Shown piece after piece: positions 33,796 to 46,049 of a DNA stretch of 64,000 nucleotides. Made by a program: the position numbers and the translations under genes. Numbering within the stretch: the first letter of the stretch is position 1; every line of letters begins with the position of its first letter. The notes under the pieces were generated by a model. That model saw nothing but the letters and a program-made list of their open reading frames with translations. It was not told the origin of the DNA and did no database searches. This stretch comes from Nectonema munidae (lineage: Eukaryota > Nematomorpha > Nectonematoida > Nectonematidae), in assembly GCA_030549495.1 (NCBI GenBank), contig JAUIRK010000998.1, positions 29,568 through 93,567 on the forward strand. Reading direction: 5' to 3'.

Positions 33796-34957
33796 AACGA
33801 AATTAATGTCCCTACATTTAGAGACTTTTTAATTGGCAACACTGCTTATTAGATAGTCCAAAAAAGTGTTGCTATTGAATTCTCAATAACAATGAATGAA
33901 AAAAGAATCCCATTGTTAGAATTTTGCAAAACTTACTGACCAGAAAGATATGATGCATATCAACCCTTCTACAGGTTTTTTGTATATAACGTTGAAATTA
34001 TGGTTATGGGTTATAAATAGGGCGATTTTTTTACTTTATTTTTCACATTTTTGACTTAACCTATTTTTTTTTAATAATTTTGTACTTCCAAATCCTGAAA
34101 CTCTCGATAAAAACCTTTCTTAAACTCATTTTTTCAAAATTTGACTTTATTGTTAAGGTTTAACTTATTTTTTTGACTTTTTGGCTATAAAAAGTACATA
34201 TCTTTTTAGAAATTATGTTTATTTTGAACAAACATTTAAACTTGAAATACCATAGGTAATAGAGAAAAAAAATTATGATGTGTTAAAATAAAATAAAATA
34301 TATTTGATGCCATGAAATTTCTATCTTTTGGCAACAAATTTTTCAGTAAAGAGAATGTAGATCTTTCCACTGCTACTGAAATAAACTGACAATTTTGTAA
34401 AACTGATACATTGAAGGGAAAATGTTTGGATTCTTTAATTGTATTATTTTAGTAATATCGTTGTTTTTCATTCTTTTATCTAAATATTCTTTGATAGAGC
34501 ATTCGTCTTTTTTAAAATTCAAGGCTTCATATACCTCGAATGCCTTTTTTATAGTAAAATTTGTGGACAAATTGTTGTCTATTATCTCACAAATACATGA
34601 ATAGCTGATCAACTATTGCATCCTTTTCAAGAGCCTTTTTTGTTCTGTACAAAATGTAGGAAGGTTTTAATGCATAATCAGTGTGATTTTTTTTAAATAA
34701 ATTTATTCAACATACACCAGGCTTTATATTGAACATAAAAACCTTAAAAAATTGACGAAAAATATATTGACACTTTTGATGCATCAATAAAAACACGTTT
34801 ATGTAACATTTTTACTTCTATTGAAAAAATGAAAGAAAAAATTTAGGATTTTGTTCCCAATAATTTTTTTCTTCAACGAGTTTAATTAGTCAATAAAATG
34901 TTAAAAATTTAAATAAAAAATAATTCAAGAAAAAAAAGTTTTTGTACCGGTTTTTTA
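33796..34957. other. no gene seen
   Basis: AT-rich. A 79-codon - strand frame at 34373-34612 has no recognisable content. No repeat identity was noticed with other parts of the window. Confidence 0.45.
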
Positions 34958-35038
34958 AATGTTCCAGAAATGGAACATTGGGCGTTAAATAACATTTTTG
35001 TAAAACTTTATTTATTAATGATATAAAGGAAAACAAAG

Positions 35039-35998
35039 TTAATGGAGTCTTTTGTTACACAAATTACACTTTTTCTTTGTATTTTTTTGACAAATAGAAC
35101 ATCTACCTTGTGTCGACTCTACTAAATAATGTCCTTTAGTGACTCTCATATCTTTAGGTAGATGTGCTTTAGGTCTTTGACGTATTTCTTTCAACCTTCC
35201 CAATCCTATCAAGTGTAAAACAACATCTCTTCTAAATTCCAAGTGTGTTACTTTTTTTGAAGCATCAAGTTCGCATAAAAGTAGCCAATCAGAAACAACG
35301 CTTAAGTTTAGTCCATTACTAAACAGATTCCACCACCATTTTTTGCTTCTTATTTGAGGTCTGTAACTAGACAAAAGCTTGTCAAGTGTATCCACTCCTC
35401 CCATACATTCATTGTACTTTTTTACAATGTTCGGATAATTTACTTCCCTTTTCTCTTTGAAATTTTTGCAGTACCTTGGAATTTTACCCAGAGGAATATG
35501 CGAACAAAAATTGGAGGCAATATTCACAATTGAGTTGTCCTTCCAACTGCAAACATAAACTTTTACGTCAGATCGATAGTCAAACTCCCCTCGTTCAACT
35601 TTTTTCTTTTCGTTAACTATTGGGCATTTATTGATGCGATTTACACGAATTGTCCCAACTGCTTTAACATTTTTATCAATCAAAAGAGAAAAAGTGAATG
35701 CGATAAAAAAATTGTCGAAATAAACATGATTTTCAGGGTGAGTAAGTTCGTTCACAAACTTCAAAACAACATTCTCACCAACGCATCTTGATCTTTTTTC
35801 TTCAGTCCTGCCACAATAAATATCGATGGAAAAAGGATACCCTTTTTTTGAACACATTATCCATAGTTTATACCCAAAACGAATGGGTTTACCTTTTATG
35901 TATTGCTTACAAGAATGTTTACCATAATATGGTACCATCGATTCATCGATACTGAGCTCTGTGCTAAATATTCCAAACTGGGGAAGATTTTTGTTCAA
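35039..35998 (-). pseudogene. piggyBac transposase of element f, core and C-terminus
   Basis: The 319-codon open frame has all three catalytic Asp: TELSIDESMVPYYGKH (about residue 18), NHVYFDNFFIAF (about 97) and MGGVDTLDKLLSSYR (about 203). It ends with a Cys-rich tail, CSICQKNTKKKCNLCNKRLH, at the stop. RFGYKLW and GTIRVNR are typical piggyBac blocks. The first 190 or so residues of a normal transposase are not in this frame: they lie upstream at 36000-36667 in other frames (for example ANWKDIGQFLG near 36200 and the acidic open frame 36329-36667). Among the piggyBac copies here it has the longest uninterrupted frame. Confidence 0.9.
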
Positions 35999-36328
35999 TT
36001 CGTCATAAAAAGGTAAAATCTTTGCTACTTTATTTGTGTGATCTCAACAATATGAAAATATGTTTTAATTTTTTTAAACGTGTTCCTTGACATTGAACTC
36101 GAAACCAACTTGACTCCAAGATCTGGTGCGGTGCTCCCGTAGTCATTTTCTTTAGGCAGGCAGTTATACCCACTAAGCAAGACTATGCCCAAAAATTGTC
36201 CTATATCTTTTCAATTGGCATCTAAAGAAAATCCATTCTGGCTTGCTTACACATTTGACATTTATATAGTTTTTGCAAGAATTCTTGATGCAGTATTTTA
36301 AAGAATAGTTCAATATTGGAAAATGACA

Positions 36329-36667
36329 TCAAATTATGATCAAAATATTTTTTACTACTTGTGTCTGATGAAAGAACTTTGTCAAATTTAAAACTTTTTT
36401 TCCAATTAGCAGTAAAAGGTTGTGAAATATTTGTATTTTACTAGGGTTATTAGTGAACCCTTCCAATTTTCCAGTTACATCAGATGCAACAACGTCTTCG
36501 TGTAAATCTTCATTTATTTCTTCAGCATCAGAAACACCAGAGATTTCAGGAGGCAAAATACAAAAATTATACTCTTTATCACTTAAATCATCTTCTATGT
36601 AGTTCACAACTGAATTCAAAGTAACAAATTTCATCAAGCGAAAACTGAAGAAAAGACTGGAAAACAA
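36329..36667 (-). pseudogene. piggyBac transposase of element f, N-terminal piece
   Basis: A 112-codon frame with an acidic stretch (EDDLSDKEYNFCILPPEISG, AEEINEDLHEDVVASDV), typical of piggyBac N-termini, upstream of and collinear with 35039-35998. Frame changes between 36000 and 36329 separate the two. Confidence 0.7.
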
Positions 36668-36829
36668 GGAAGAAAAAGCGATATAATTTTTAGCACAAGA
36701 AATGAAGATGGTGTTTGCTTTATAATGATTTATTCACACATGTGTCATACATGTGCCTTAAAAGTGACCTGCTTTTTTCTTGTATATAACAATGCCATAG
36801 TAAAGCCAATGTTCCCCATGTGGAACATT

Positions 36830-37159
36830 GCATTTGTCACTTGCATGTGATGTTTTCTAATAAATCAAAAAAGTACATATACTCAATATAGTGATTAAAA
36901 ATCAATAATAACTGATTTGGAATAGAAAATTTATTTTTTGTTTATTGGACACTAAATTGTTAAACAAAGCTTTTCTTTTTTATTTTTAACTGTGAGCATT
37001 TACATTGCGCTTATCAATTCATCCACTTCTTTATAAAAAAACGCGTACTTTCATGGCACAATTGTGCATAAGATGAGCAAAACAAGTAACATGAAAAAGA
37101 TTTTAATGTAATAGCTTTAATGTTTTTGTTGATGATATGTTGTATCAGAATGAGATAGC
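36830..37159. other. no gene seen
   Basis: AT-rich spacer between piggyBac f and the hAT relic; nothing recognised. Confidence 0.5.
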
Positions 37160-37725
37160 TGCATCAGAAATGAAAAATTAATTTTTTTTTCTCTCAACTT
37201 GAAAATCTTTCAAATCATCATATACCAGCTGTAAAACCTTATTGGCATTAGCTCTTCCAAAATCTCACACTTCACCAACCAGCTTTTTTTGGAATCTCCA
37301 CATCTAACAAAATATTACAAATAATATTTGAAAATATTTCAGTCTCGTCCAGTATAAGAAAAAGTTTCTTTCCGAGTAGATGCGCTTTTATTTCAATGAG
37401 TTTTTCTACTGACATTTCTGATTAAGCTTATGTAGAGGTATATTAGCCTCTAGAAATGACCTGACTGTTTTTTCGGAAAATTTTTACTTGAACATTGCAC
37501 AAAAGTGTTTATATTTTCGTTTTTTTTTTGCCATCATATCTTTCAAAATTTTATCTTTTTCTGAGCTTTTATGACTCTCGACAAAAAAAAGTTTGTCAAA
37601 TTTAAACTTTACGCTGCACAGTTTACAAAACAAATTACCATCAAGATCTACAGCAAACTCAGCTGGCTACTTTGAAATAATATTTTGAACTTTTGATTTT
37701 GAACTTTTTGTAACCTTAGGCATTT
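37160..37725 (-). pseudogene. hAT relic, CGGBP1-like N-terminal part
   Basis: From 37725 down: MPKVTKSSKSKVQNIISK, then AEFAVDLDGNLFCKLCSVKF, a zinc-finger-like pair of Cys followed by FVESHKSSEKDK, and FLEANIPLHKLN further on. This is the layout of CGGBP1-like hAT N-termini (finger, then AANIPLEKLNN). Stops and frame changes break it, and the catalytic part is missing. Confidence 0.6.
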
Positions 37726-38073
37726 AATAATCTAAAATAAAGTAGAAAATTAGAAAATAATAAAATAACGTAAAAACCTATTTTTTCAAAATGAAAACAA
37801 AACGTTCTTGCTAATAGATTAAATGAAGAAGGCACATAAGTTATGCTGGATTGATTTGAAAAAATAAATATTAAAATTAATAAAAAATAAATATAATTTA
37901 TCAATAAAACCTCTGACACCGTTTTTTTTTAAATATTTATCATGATTAATTCAGGCACAGAAAAAGTTACGCAGTGAAAATGATGTGAAACCTTTTTAAA
38001 AAATGTTCCTGTAATATAAAGACAAAACTGAAGCATTTTTGAAATTAAATGTCATTGACCCAGGAAATTGATA

Positions 38074-40140
38074 TGGGACACCAGTGTCCCACTGTGCATA
38101 TAAGGAAAAAATTTTTAATTTTCAAAAAAAATTTCATTTATTAGAAAATGGATTAAAAGTTTTAATGGTTGATACTTTTAAACTTTTTTTGGTAATGTTG
38201 CACTATCCTTGCATCGATAAACGTCTTTCCTATGCAATTGGCTTTTTATCGGTGCACGGATAGTGCAACATTACGCTTTTTTTTATCTAGGAGATATTTT
38301 TTACCAAGTTATCTTGTTAAATAGCCCTACAAATTTTTTAGTCTTAGTATCAAATGAAATTTGAGAACTGTGTTTTACTTTTGATTTAATAAAAAACTTG
38401 ATAAGGAAAAAATAAAAAATACTTTATTGAAAAAACTTGTTTTTAGTTTATAAAATCATAATTCTAAATGAAAGTTCAAAAAACGGTTTCTATCTTTTTG
38501 TACACAGAGAAACTTTTCACAGGCTCCACAAAAAATGAATGTTCTGCTTTCTCTTTTATTTTTACAACAAAATTGACATCTTTGTCTTCTCTCACTGAAA
38601 TTAGGAAGATGAAGGAAATCTTTTTCTTTTGAGGTGGAAGAAGAAGGGTACTTTCTGGATGTAAAGTTGTTTATCAATCGCGTAGCAATAACCTGCTTAA
38701 ATTCTATAAACGATTGACTATATTCACTATTTAACTATTTGAAAACCAAATAAGAATTTATGAGAGATGCTTCAAACAAATAAAAAAAAATTCTTAGGTA
38801 ATACTTATGTGTTGATCTATGATCATAATTGTAATAGCTTTTGTATTGATTGTACAAGTCTACTCCTCCCATATAACTATTGTAATTTGAAATCATAGTA
38901 GGTATTGTTTGAATAAAGCCATCTCCTTCTCCACGCTTTCTTTTTTTCTGAGCTTCATACCTCTTGGCTTCATAAAGTTTGATAGCACTGTGATTCCACG
39001 AGTGTCGAACCATTTACAAACATTGATTTTACGATCAGCTGTTTGATGACAGTCAGCTTCACCTTTTTTCATTTTTCAAATCGCTTGGGAGTAGTTTTCT
39101 ATTTTCACGTATAATGCCAGTCGCCATAATACCTTTATCATGCAACATTTTCATAAGATTGACAGTAGTAAAAAAACTGTCGAAATACAGATGACAATCT
39201 GTGTGCAAAACTTTCTGTGATAACCGTATTACATTTTCGCCTAAAGAATGCTCGATGTCTTTTTCTCTATCAACGTAGGGTTCTATTTGATAAACGAAAC
39301 CTGTAATACCAGCTCTGACCGAACATTTGAAACCCCACTTAATAAGTTTTGCTTTATCATACTGTTTCATACTACATTTGCCTTTAAATTTTATCATTCT
39401 TTCAATTGACTGATTTTTTTCTGGATAAAATATCTTTCCAAAAGCAGCATTATAATGTTTGAAAATCGACCTCACTTCATAAGCCCTATCACCATCCATT
39501 TGATCATTGTTTATTGAAATGAAAATAACGTTTGATTTCAGTAAATTTACTATGTCATGATATTTGAAATATAGCTTACATTTAAACTTCTGTTCTTAGA
39601 CTAATAGTTTCTTATGGTCGGAAGCCTATGAAAACCAAACACAAGATGCATCCCAATAAAAGCAGAAATTTCATGCTCATTGGTTGAAAAAACATGACCT
39701 TTCTGCATAGCATATCTTTGAATTTCTACTAAATTTATCTTTTAATAATATATCAAAATTTGTTACTTTTTTGAACACAAAAAAATCGTCATGAGAAGAA
39801 TCTAACAGTTGTGAAAATGAGTCCAAAAATTTATTCAATAGGATTTTCTACAGATGGAGCACACGCATGAAATCAACATCTGATGCATCACTGTTATCAG
39901 CTAACACAATTTGTTCGATACAATTTTTTTATAATTAAAAATTCTTGTGTGTAAATTACGTGAAGCCATTTTAAATTTATGTTTTATTGAGTATGAAATT
40001 TTTTTTATATTTTAAACTAAAAATCATTTTATTGATTATAAATACAAATATTTATATTTTATTGTATTTTATTATATCTTTACCTTTTTGTTTTTATTGA
40101 AAAATGTTCACTTTCTGCCTATAGGGACAAATATGTCCCT
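38074..40140 (-). mobile_element. piggyBac-like element g
   Basis: It is bounded by palindromes with matching cores: TGGGACA-CCAG-TGTCCCA (38074-38091) and AGGGACA-AATA-TGTCCCT (40123-40140). The transposase between them is on the - strand. TTAA sites were not assigned. Confidence 0.65.
38456..39499 (-). pseudogene. piggyBac transposase of element g, broken
   Basis: Frames, in order: 39499-39059 (RMIKFKGKCSMKQYDKAKLI, GITGFVYQIEPYVD, LYFDSFFTTVNLMKML with the second Asp, MATGIIRENRK), 39013-38735 (MISNYNSYMGGVDLYNQYKS with the third Asp) and 38677-38456 (RRQRCQFCCKNKRESRTFIF then CGACEKFLC, the Cys-rich tail). The expected first-Asp motif S-I-D-E reads SIERM, so the Asp is not there in this frame. 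The N-terminus beyond 39500 is decayed. Confidence 0.85.
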
Positions 40141-40982
40141 TTGTAAATATATATATTTCTTATATTTAAACTAAAACAGCTGTCGTTATAATTTAAATAT
40201 ATACACTTAAATATTTATTTTTTTATAATACATTCTTAATTTTGTCATTTCTGTCTTGCTTCTACAAAAAGAACAGGTAAAAGAAAATGATTTCAATTTT
40301 CCATTTTTAACATAAAAAACAGCCTAAAACAAAAAAAGTAGAAAATAACTTGTTTACAAAAACGTATTTTTAATCATGAATGTCTTATTGATTGCACCAG
40401 TTTGTAACATGACTTGCTTAGAGGATATACAGGTGAGAGATGTACTTTGTACACTGTGAGCTCAGATAACTCTCAGACGACTTTATTAAATTTTTCAAGA
40501 AAAAGAACCACTCCATTTTTAATCGTGCGTACGGGCCTGAACTTTATTTCTTCAACTCTCTGGTGGAACTGCAACTATCCATTTTTTGAGAAAAGGATCT
40601 TGCACCACTCTTATCTGAAGTTTTGACTATACTTTACTTCTCACATTTAAATTTTATGAAATAAAAACGACGCCAAAGAGATAATAAAAAATAACTATTA
40701 TTTTTAAAACTTGTTTCAATGAGTAAAATTGTTCAAAATAAGAAGTAAAAAATCATCTTTCTAAAATCTTAGAAGCTGGCTTCCTCTTTTCTTAGACTAT
40801 TGGCTCGTGATTGAGCAGAGCATATTTGACGGGCCTCGAACACACCTTGCTCTTGTCCAAAACTCACGGCAAAGTACAAATACAATGCTTTTATTTTTGG
40901 ATCGAATGTATTTCAATGACATTTAATATTAATCCTATTTTGAATGTTGTTTGTTGTATATCGAGTGTTAACGCAAACTTAG
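40141..40982. other. intron before the 93-nt exon; no gene seen
   Basis: Small open frames at 40414 and 40811 have no recognisable content. No TGCATG was seen in the last 300 nt before the exon. Confidence 0.45.
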
Positions 40983-41075
40983 GGATTTGGATTTGTGACG
41001 TTTGAGAATAGTGAAGATGCAAGCAAGGCTCGTGAAGGCATCAATGGCTCCATCATTGAAGGAAGGAAAGTTGAA
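40983..41075 (+). CDS. Rbfox1: Rbfox 93-nt RRM exon (RNP1)
   Basis: Acceptor AACTTAG and donor GAA-GTATTT enclose exactly 93 nt (31 codons) encoding [20 protein letters not shown] then [19 protein letters not shown] is RNP1 with the two Phe that contact RNA in RBFOX1. The vertebrate exon is also 93 nt ([20 protein letters not shown]). Skipping it removes half the RRM but keeps frame, and in vertebrates that skipping is controlled by Rbfox itself. It lies alone between 20.5-kb and 11.4-kb introns. Confidence 0.95.
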
Positions 41076-41504
41076 GTATTTCTTTCTATACCTTTCCTAA
41101 TTTTCCCTTTCTTTTTTATAATGATGTGTAATATCTAAATTTATCTTATAATTGTCTTCTCTAAAGGCTTTGCTTTCAGTGGTTTGATGTGGTGTGATCA
41201 AATAGAGGTATTTCCCAACACATCATAGATGCATAAAATCTCTTCCTTCTACAAAGATTCTGATACTTGTGATGATTAGTGTAAGACATACATATACGCA
41301 CATGTGTACATTAACGTCATTTCGCTTCGTTGAAAGACTGTCGTCGTTTTCTTACTTGCTGCATTCTACCTTTAGCTCTGTCTAAAACCTTGATATCAGC
41401 TTTTATTATAAACTTTGTTGTATTTTATTAGTGGTAATTGCAAATGAAGCATCGAACATCGTACTTCCTGCGCGGTTACCATCTTTTGCTTAACATGTCT
41501 TTGA

Positions 41505-41700
41505 TCGCATGTTAGTGTTTATATATACAATATATATGTATATATATATATAAGAAAAGTAAAAAGAAAGATTTATTCAGAAACGCTATATATTTCGGTT
41601 TTGCTGAACATGGCTTCTTTGATCGCATGTTACCGTTTATATATCGCATGTTAGTGTTTATATATACAATATATATATAATATGCAATATATTTCCGTCG
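41505..41700. repeat. TATATA-rich repeat with three GCATG words
   Basis: The unit ATCGCATGTTAGTGTTTATA recurs with TA runs (GCATG at 41507, 41635 and 41646). It lies 430-575 nt downstream of the 93-nt exon. Confidence 0.6.
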
Positions 41701-42920
41701 ACTTAAAACCACCTTTTTCTATTTTTTTTGCTCTAAATTTAAAATGGCTACCACCAAAGAAAATATTTATCATATTGTAAATAATTCAATCTTGTGTTTC
41801 CTTTAATTTAAAAATTGTTAAATCATTCTTTTAATTATGAAGATTTGAATTATCATGACTTGTCAAAATAATACTTATAATTCAATCACAAAAGTTAATA
41901 TCTTCTTGAACCACGATAAACTCTCTTTCTTTTTCTGGTTTAATGAATTTTGAAATTAATAATATTAATTAAATTGCGCAAAAAGTGGTGAAATTAAATC
42001 ACTTGTCATTAGAGAATTATCTAAAGGAAGTATATATCATACATTGATACACGTTTTAAAGAAAATTTAAAGTAATGAAGTAAATTCAAATATTGAAGAA
42101 AAGCTAAACAAGCTAAATGATCCCATTCAAGCTATAAAAAAACAGATACTAAAATTAAAAAAAGACTGAACAACGTGATTCTATTTAACTAGTATGTTCA
42201 TCAAAACTATGCTAATTCAATAAATTAGAAAGGTACTGCTGCAAAAAAGTCCTTCGTTCCTTCATTAACTGCCTCAATTCCAAAATTGTTCGAAGATGAT
42301 GATTTCAAGACAAATAATTGAAAATATGTTGAAACCTAGCACAAATAGACTCTGCTTCAAAAAGTTCAAAAGATTAAACAATGGCTCTCTTTTACTTGAA
42401 TCTGGGTCTTCAAAAAATCATTAATCTAAAGATATCTTTGACTTCTATGGGTACAACCAGTTAAAATGTCACAGCAAAAAGTCCGTATTTCTGTATTAAA
42501 AATATTGTCAATTGAAGAAGTAAACATAATTAGTTTTTAAAACAGTCAAAAAGAATCAGATGTGAATCTATTTAAATTTCCCAATAGGTATAATAATAAG
42601 TTTTATAATATTGGGATATCACTTTATTATAATAAAAATGTATATATAAGTAAAACAATAACAAGGAAAAGAACTTTTATTTGAACAAAAATTGAAATTT
42701 TCAATATATTTTTATCTTGTAAAAATCTGATTTATCAAGCGCTAAATCAGTAATTGTGAAGATATTATATAAGCACAAACGGCTTACATGTTGAATGAAT
42801 GGGATTGTAAATGTGAAGTGTTAATTGCAATAGTAACAAAAGAGATTGAAGTGAAGCTTAGATATTTGCTGACATAATGTGGTTGTAATAGGTATGTGTG
42901 TATTATGTGTGAGTGAAGTT
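41701..42920. other. decayed sequence, possible old ORF at 42080-42480
   Basis: Short + strand frames such as EEKLNKLNDPIQAIKKQILK (near 42100) look like a coiled-coil ORF of a decayed repeat. I cannot name it. The remainder is AT-rich. Confidence 0.3.
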
Positions 42921-43510
42921 ATAGACCAAGGTTGTCCAAACTTTTGAGCGACTTGGCACACAAATCCTCTTTGTGAAGCAGTAAAACACGGAAAAATCTT
43001 TTGTGTCTATGTTCATAGAAGTTAACTTCTTTTTAATTTTAGAAGTTAAGCCAACTTCATTACCAACCATTGCAGGGACATCTGTTGCTAAACCATGAAG
43101 TTTTTCAAAATGGAGATTAAATTTAGCCATTAACATTTTCAATTCTTGAAAAATATCCTCCCAAGTGGTGGTGTCTTTCATGGCTTGAAGACCAAGAATT
43201 TCTTCTGTGATATTGAAACATTGAAGTGATCAATTACACGTACAAAAACTGCAAGTTGGGATGTATTTGACAGGTCAACTTTCATCAATAGCCAAGGAAA
43301 ATACTTAAATTTCGAAGCAAGTTCTTTCAACACAGTATCTATATTGGTAGCAAGTTCTTTTTGATAACAGCAACTGACTCTGAACACAGTAAACACATTG
43401 GTTTTCCTTTGATTTGTGTGAAAAAATAGTCACTGGTCCACTTTTCTTGGAACACTCGAAATTCATTATCCACATTCTTCTTTTTCAGTGACAACATTTT
43501 GGGTTGGATG
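42903..43510 (-). pseudogene. hAT transposase fragment (GTF2IRD2-like)
   Basis: From 43500 down: KKKNVDNEFRVFQEKWTSDY then FFTQIKGKPMCLLCSE, the zinc-finger start typical of GTF2IRD2/Charlie8-like hATs. Next are VDLSNTSQLAVFVRVIDHFN (first catalytic region), MKDTTTWEDIFQELKMLMAK, LHGLATDVPAMVGNEVGL (second Asp: TDVPAM instead of TDGAPAM) and FTKRICVPS. The middle between finger and core is deleted, and frames change at about 43180 and 43380. Confidence 0.8.
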
Positions 43511-44026
43511 CGTTCATTAAATAATTTTTTAATAAAATTAAAAAAAATTTTAAAAATAATCTTAATGATTTTTTTATGACAATTGAAATAAATGGATTAT
43601 TAGGATTATAGATTTGGTTCTTTGTGAACTACTGGAAGAGCCAACGGAGATATTTAGGCCTCTGACGAAGATAGTATGTTTAGACTAATTGAATACATAA
43701 ATATGGGGAATCAAGAAAGAAAAGTATTCAACACAAAGGACGTAAATCCATTAGTAACTAGAAAAGAAAATGGTGAAAAAAATCCAACTTAATTCGAAGG
43801 GATTTACCAAACGATGGAAAGGGATTAAAAGGAAAAGAGCTAAGATTATCCTTTACAAATGCAATAATTGAATAAGTTCAAAGGCAATAAAAATATATAT
43901 TTTTATTAATTTAAATTCACTTTAATTATACCGGTACGGACTTGAAGTTTTTCAAAGGTCTCCGCGGGCCGGATGAAAAGCCTTCGTGGGCCGGATTTGG
44001 CTCGCGGGCCGTAGGTTGCCCATGCA
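42925..44026 (-). mobile_element. hAT element, GTF2IRD2/Charlie8-like, deleted
   Basis: The right end (5' end) read inward is CATGGGCAACCTACGGCCCG and the left end starts CAAGGTTGTCCAAACTTTTG, the classic GGCCCGCGGGCC-rich hAT termini. A 1.1-kb body with the N-terminal half of a transposase lies between. I could not find a matching 8-bp duplication. It adjoins X3. Confidence 0.75.
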
Positions 44027-45143
44027 TAATCTAAACCAACCTGTCATGCCAACCATAGAGTATGCTGTAGTGGATACGTCAAATTAGTTTTCAAAGCACT
44101 TAAGTTATGCGTAAAAATTTATAGTTTTTGTTGAAGCTCTATAACCTTTTCTGATAGACTTTTTTTCCTTAAAAGTTATTTAAAAGGCAAATCATTGCAA
44201 AATGTTAAAAGTTATTTTACTTTATGTAGATTTTAGTAGCTTGCACCAATTTTGCTTATAAACTATTTTTGATATATTTATTGTTTGAATAAAACTATAT
44301 TTATTGTTTGATTTTTGTTTGCATAATTTTATCTTTATTTTATACCTTTTTTGAGAGTCTAACTAACTTACACTTATTCTTATACACTAAAAAGAATGAA
44401 AAAATTCTAATACCAAGTTTTCTAACTTTAGTTCTGTTTTACATTTTTGATAGAAATTACCTCATAGAAGTTATGTAATTTGGATGTGTTTTTTTATTTA
44501 TTTTTCTCAATAAAACATTTTTTCATATTTTAGGAAGAAGGAACAACTGAAAATTAATGAATGATTTTTTTCATTCAATAAAATTTCCAATTTTTTTATT
44601 GTTAATTGATATCGTTACCCCTTTTCTACACATAATTTGGAGATGGTGCGCATCTATTTGAAGTGAGAAAGAAGGAGCTATTTATAAGTCCCCATTCATT
44701 GTTGACGCTAAGCTTAGGAAGTTTACATTAAGCTTAAGTAAGAATGAAATGAGTTTAAGATCAGTAGGAATTCAGAATAATTTGTTGTCTTTTTTGCAAG
44801 ACGCTTGAAAGTAATTTCAAGGATCATCAATTCTTGTAATGTGCCTGATAGACTACTTCATTTTCAAATGAAAAGCTTATCGCCCCAACAATTTTGGATT
44901 TTTTAAACTAGTGTATTGCGATATACAAATTTAATTAAAATATTTTCGCTGGAAGTATAGTATTTAAATTTCACCCATTTTGTCTTATAAATTTAGGTAT
45001 GCGCTGAATACGTTCTATTTTAAAGGATTGCTTGAACATTTGGTCTCCCGTGGTATTTCCAGACCAGTAATTTTGAAAATTGCAAAAAAATTTGCCCCCC
45101 CCCCCCCCCCCCTCCCCAATAATTTTGAGGATGTGCGTCCCTG
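44027..45143 (-). mobile_element. element X, copy 3, reversed and truncated
   Basis: The right end GGATGTGCGTCCCTG (45129-45143) is the X terminus. Leftward the sequence is the reverse complement of X2 from 48966 to about 49745 (CTCTATAACCTTTTCTGATA etc.), including a C run at 45092. The rest of X is absent, and the hAT at 42925-44026 abuts the break. Confidence 0.8.
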
Positions 45144-45500
45144 ATTGAACATCAAAACTTACTAGCACATCCTTATTTTGAAACTTGTATTTGCTTGATT
45201 TTGAATAAATTTTTGACTGATTCTTGAATTGATTTCAGGAAAGTTGCTAGACCTGTCTGCTGATTTCGTAGAAAGGAGAGTTCGTATTTACTTCGTTTTC
45301 ATATTAAAGTATGTTTTAATTATAATAAATTCAATCATAGTGCTAGATATTTTTGTAAACAACTTTCATATCTGTACATTAGTTTTAAAAGCCACTTAAA
45401 ATAGCCTTGTCTACTACCTGTTATTTTATCTCCCATTTCATTGAACATTGATATTTTATATTAATACTTTATATCTTTATAATCTTTGTTTAAATCATCT
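45144..45500. other. no gene seen
   Basis: AT-rich intron sequence, nothing recognised. Confidence 0.5.
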
Positions 45501-45538
45501 GGCTGAAAATTGTAACGAACCAAATCCTTGTAGATTTT

Positions 45539-46049
45539 TTGGTCAATTCAAATTCATGGGGTTTTGCATTCACTCTTATCCATCCTTCCAAAAGAGAACG
45601 TTATATAAACAATCAAACGTTAATTTCAGCAAAATATGAAAGCTCAGATCAGTCAACAACTGACCGGGATATAAATGATGAAGAGTTTTTAATCGTTGAA
45701 AAAGAAAGAAAAATGAATATCTCTAGTGCCCAATCAGTTTTTCTGTTTACAGATTTATCTGTTTCAACTAGAAAAGCTTCTATCATTTGCATGAGTCCCT
45801 ACTCAATCTGGAAAATGGAATGATCTAAAAGTAAAAGAATTATTGCAAAGAGATTTGCATTTCGATAGTAAGAGAATATACAATAATAAGGCAAACTTAA
45901 AACCTGGAGAAGAGTATAAGGTGGTGTGTTTACAGAATCCTTACTTTAAAATGAATTTGGGAGTTTTTAAAAGTCAAGATGGTTCTGCTGAAAGCATATA
46001 TAAAGGAATCAAAATATTGCTGAAAACAATAACAATCTTAATGTCTTAA
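45539..46049 (+). pseudogene. unrecognised ORF, broken
   Basis: Two adjoining frames, 45539-45820 and 45843-46049, read as one decayed protein: WGFAFTLIHPSKRERYINNQ, DINDEEFLIVEKERKMNISS, AQSVFLFTDLSVSTRKASII, then (frame changed at about 45800) QSGKWNDLKVKELLQRDLHF, SKRIYNNKANLKPGEEYKVV and CLQNPYFKMNLGVFKSQDGS. Its composition is coding-like and not low-complexity. I cannot assign a family. It may be an uncommon transposon ORF or a host pseudogene. Confidence 0.4.

Larger units (their letters stand above)
34958..36829 (-). mobile_element. piggyBac-like element f
   Basis: Palindromes with identical 8-bp arms flank the transposase: AATGTTCC-N6-GGAACATT at 34958-34979 and at 36808-36829. The left one is followed by ATTGGGCGTTAA, as at 21079-21090, although here that sequence points toward the gene. 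The element holds a largely readable - strand transposase. Exact termini and TTAA sites are not certain. Confidence 0.65.

Noticed and set aside
40405-40445. possible 11-nt microexon between TTGCTTAG and GTGAGAG
   Set aside because: It would break the phase between the 54-nt and 93-nt exons, which already fit the family exactly.
42925-44026. 8-bp target duplication for the GTF2IRD2-like hAT
   Set aside because: The flanking 8-mers TTATAGAC and CATAATCT do not match, so no duplication is claimed.
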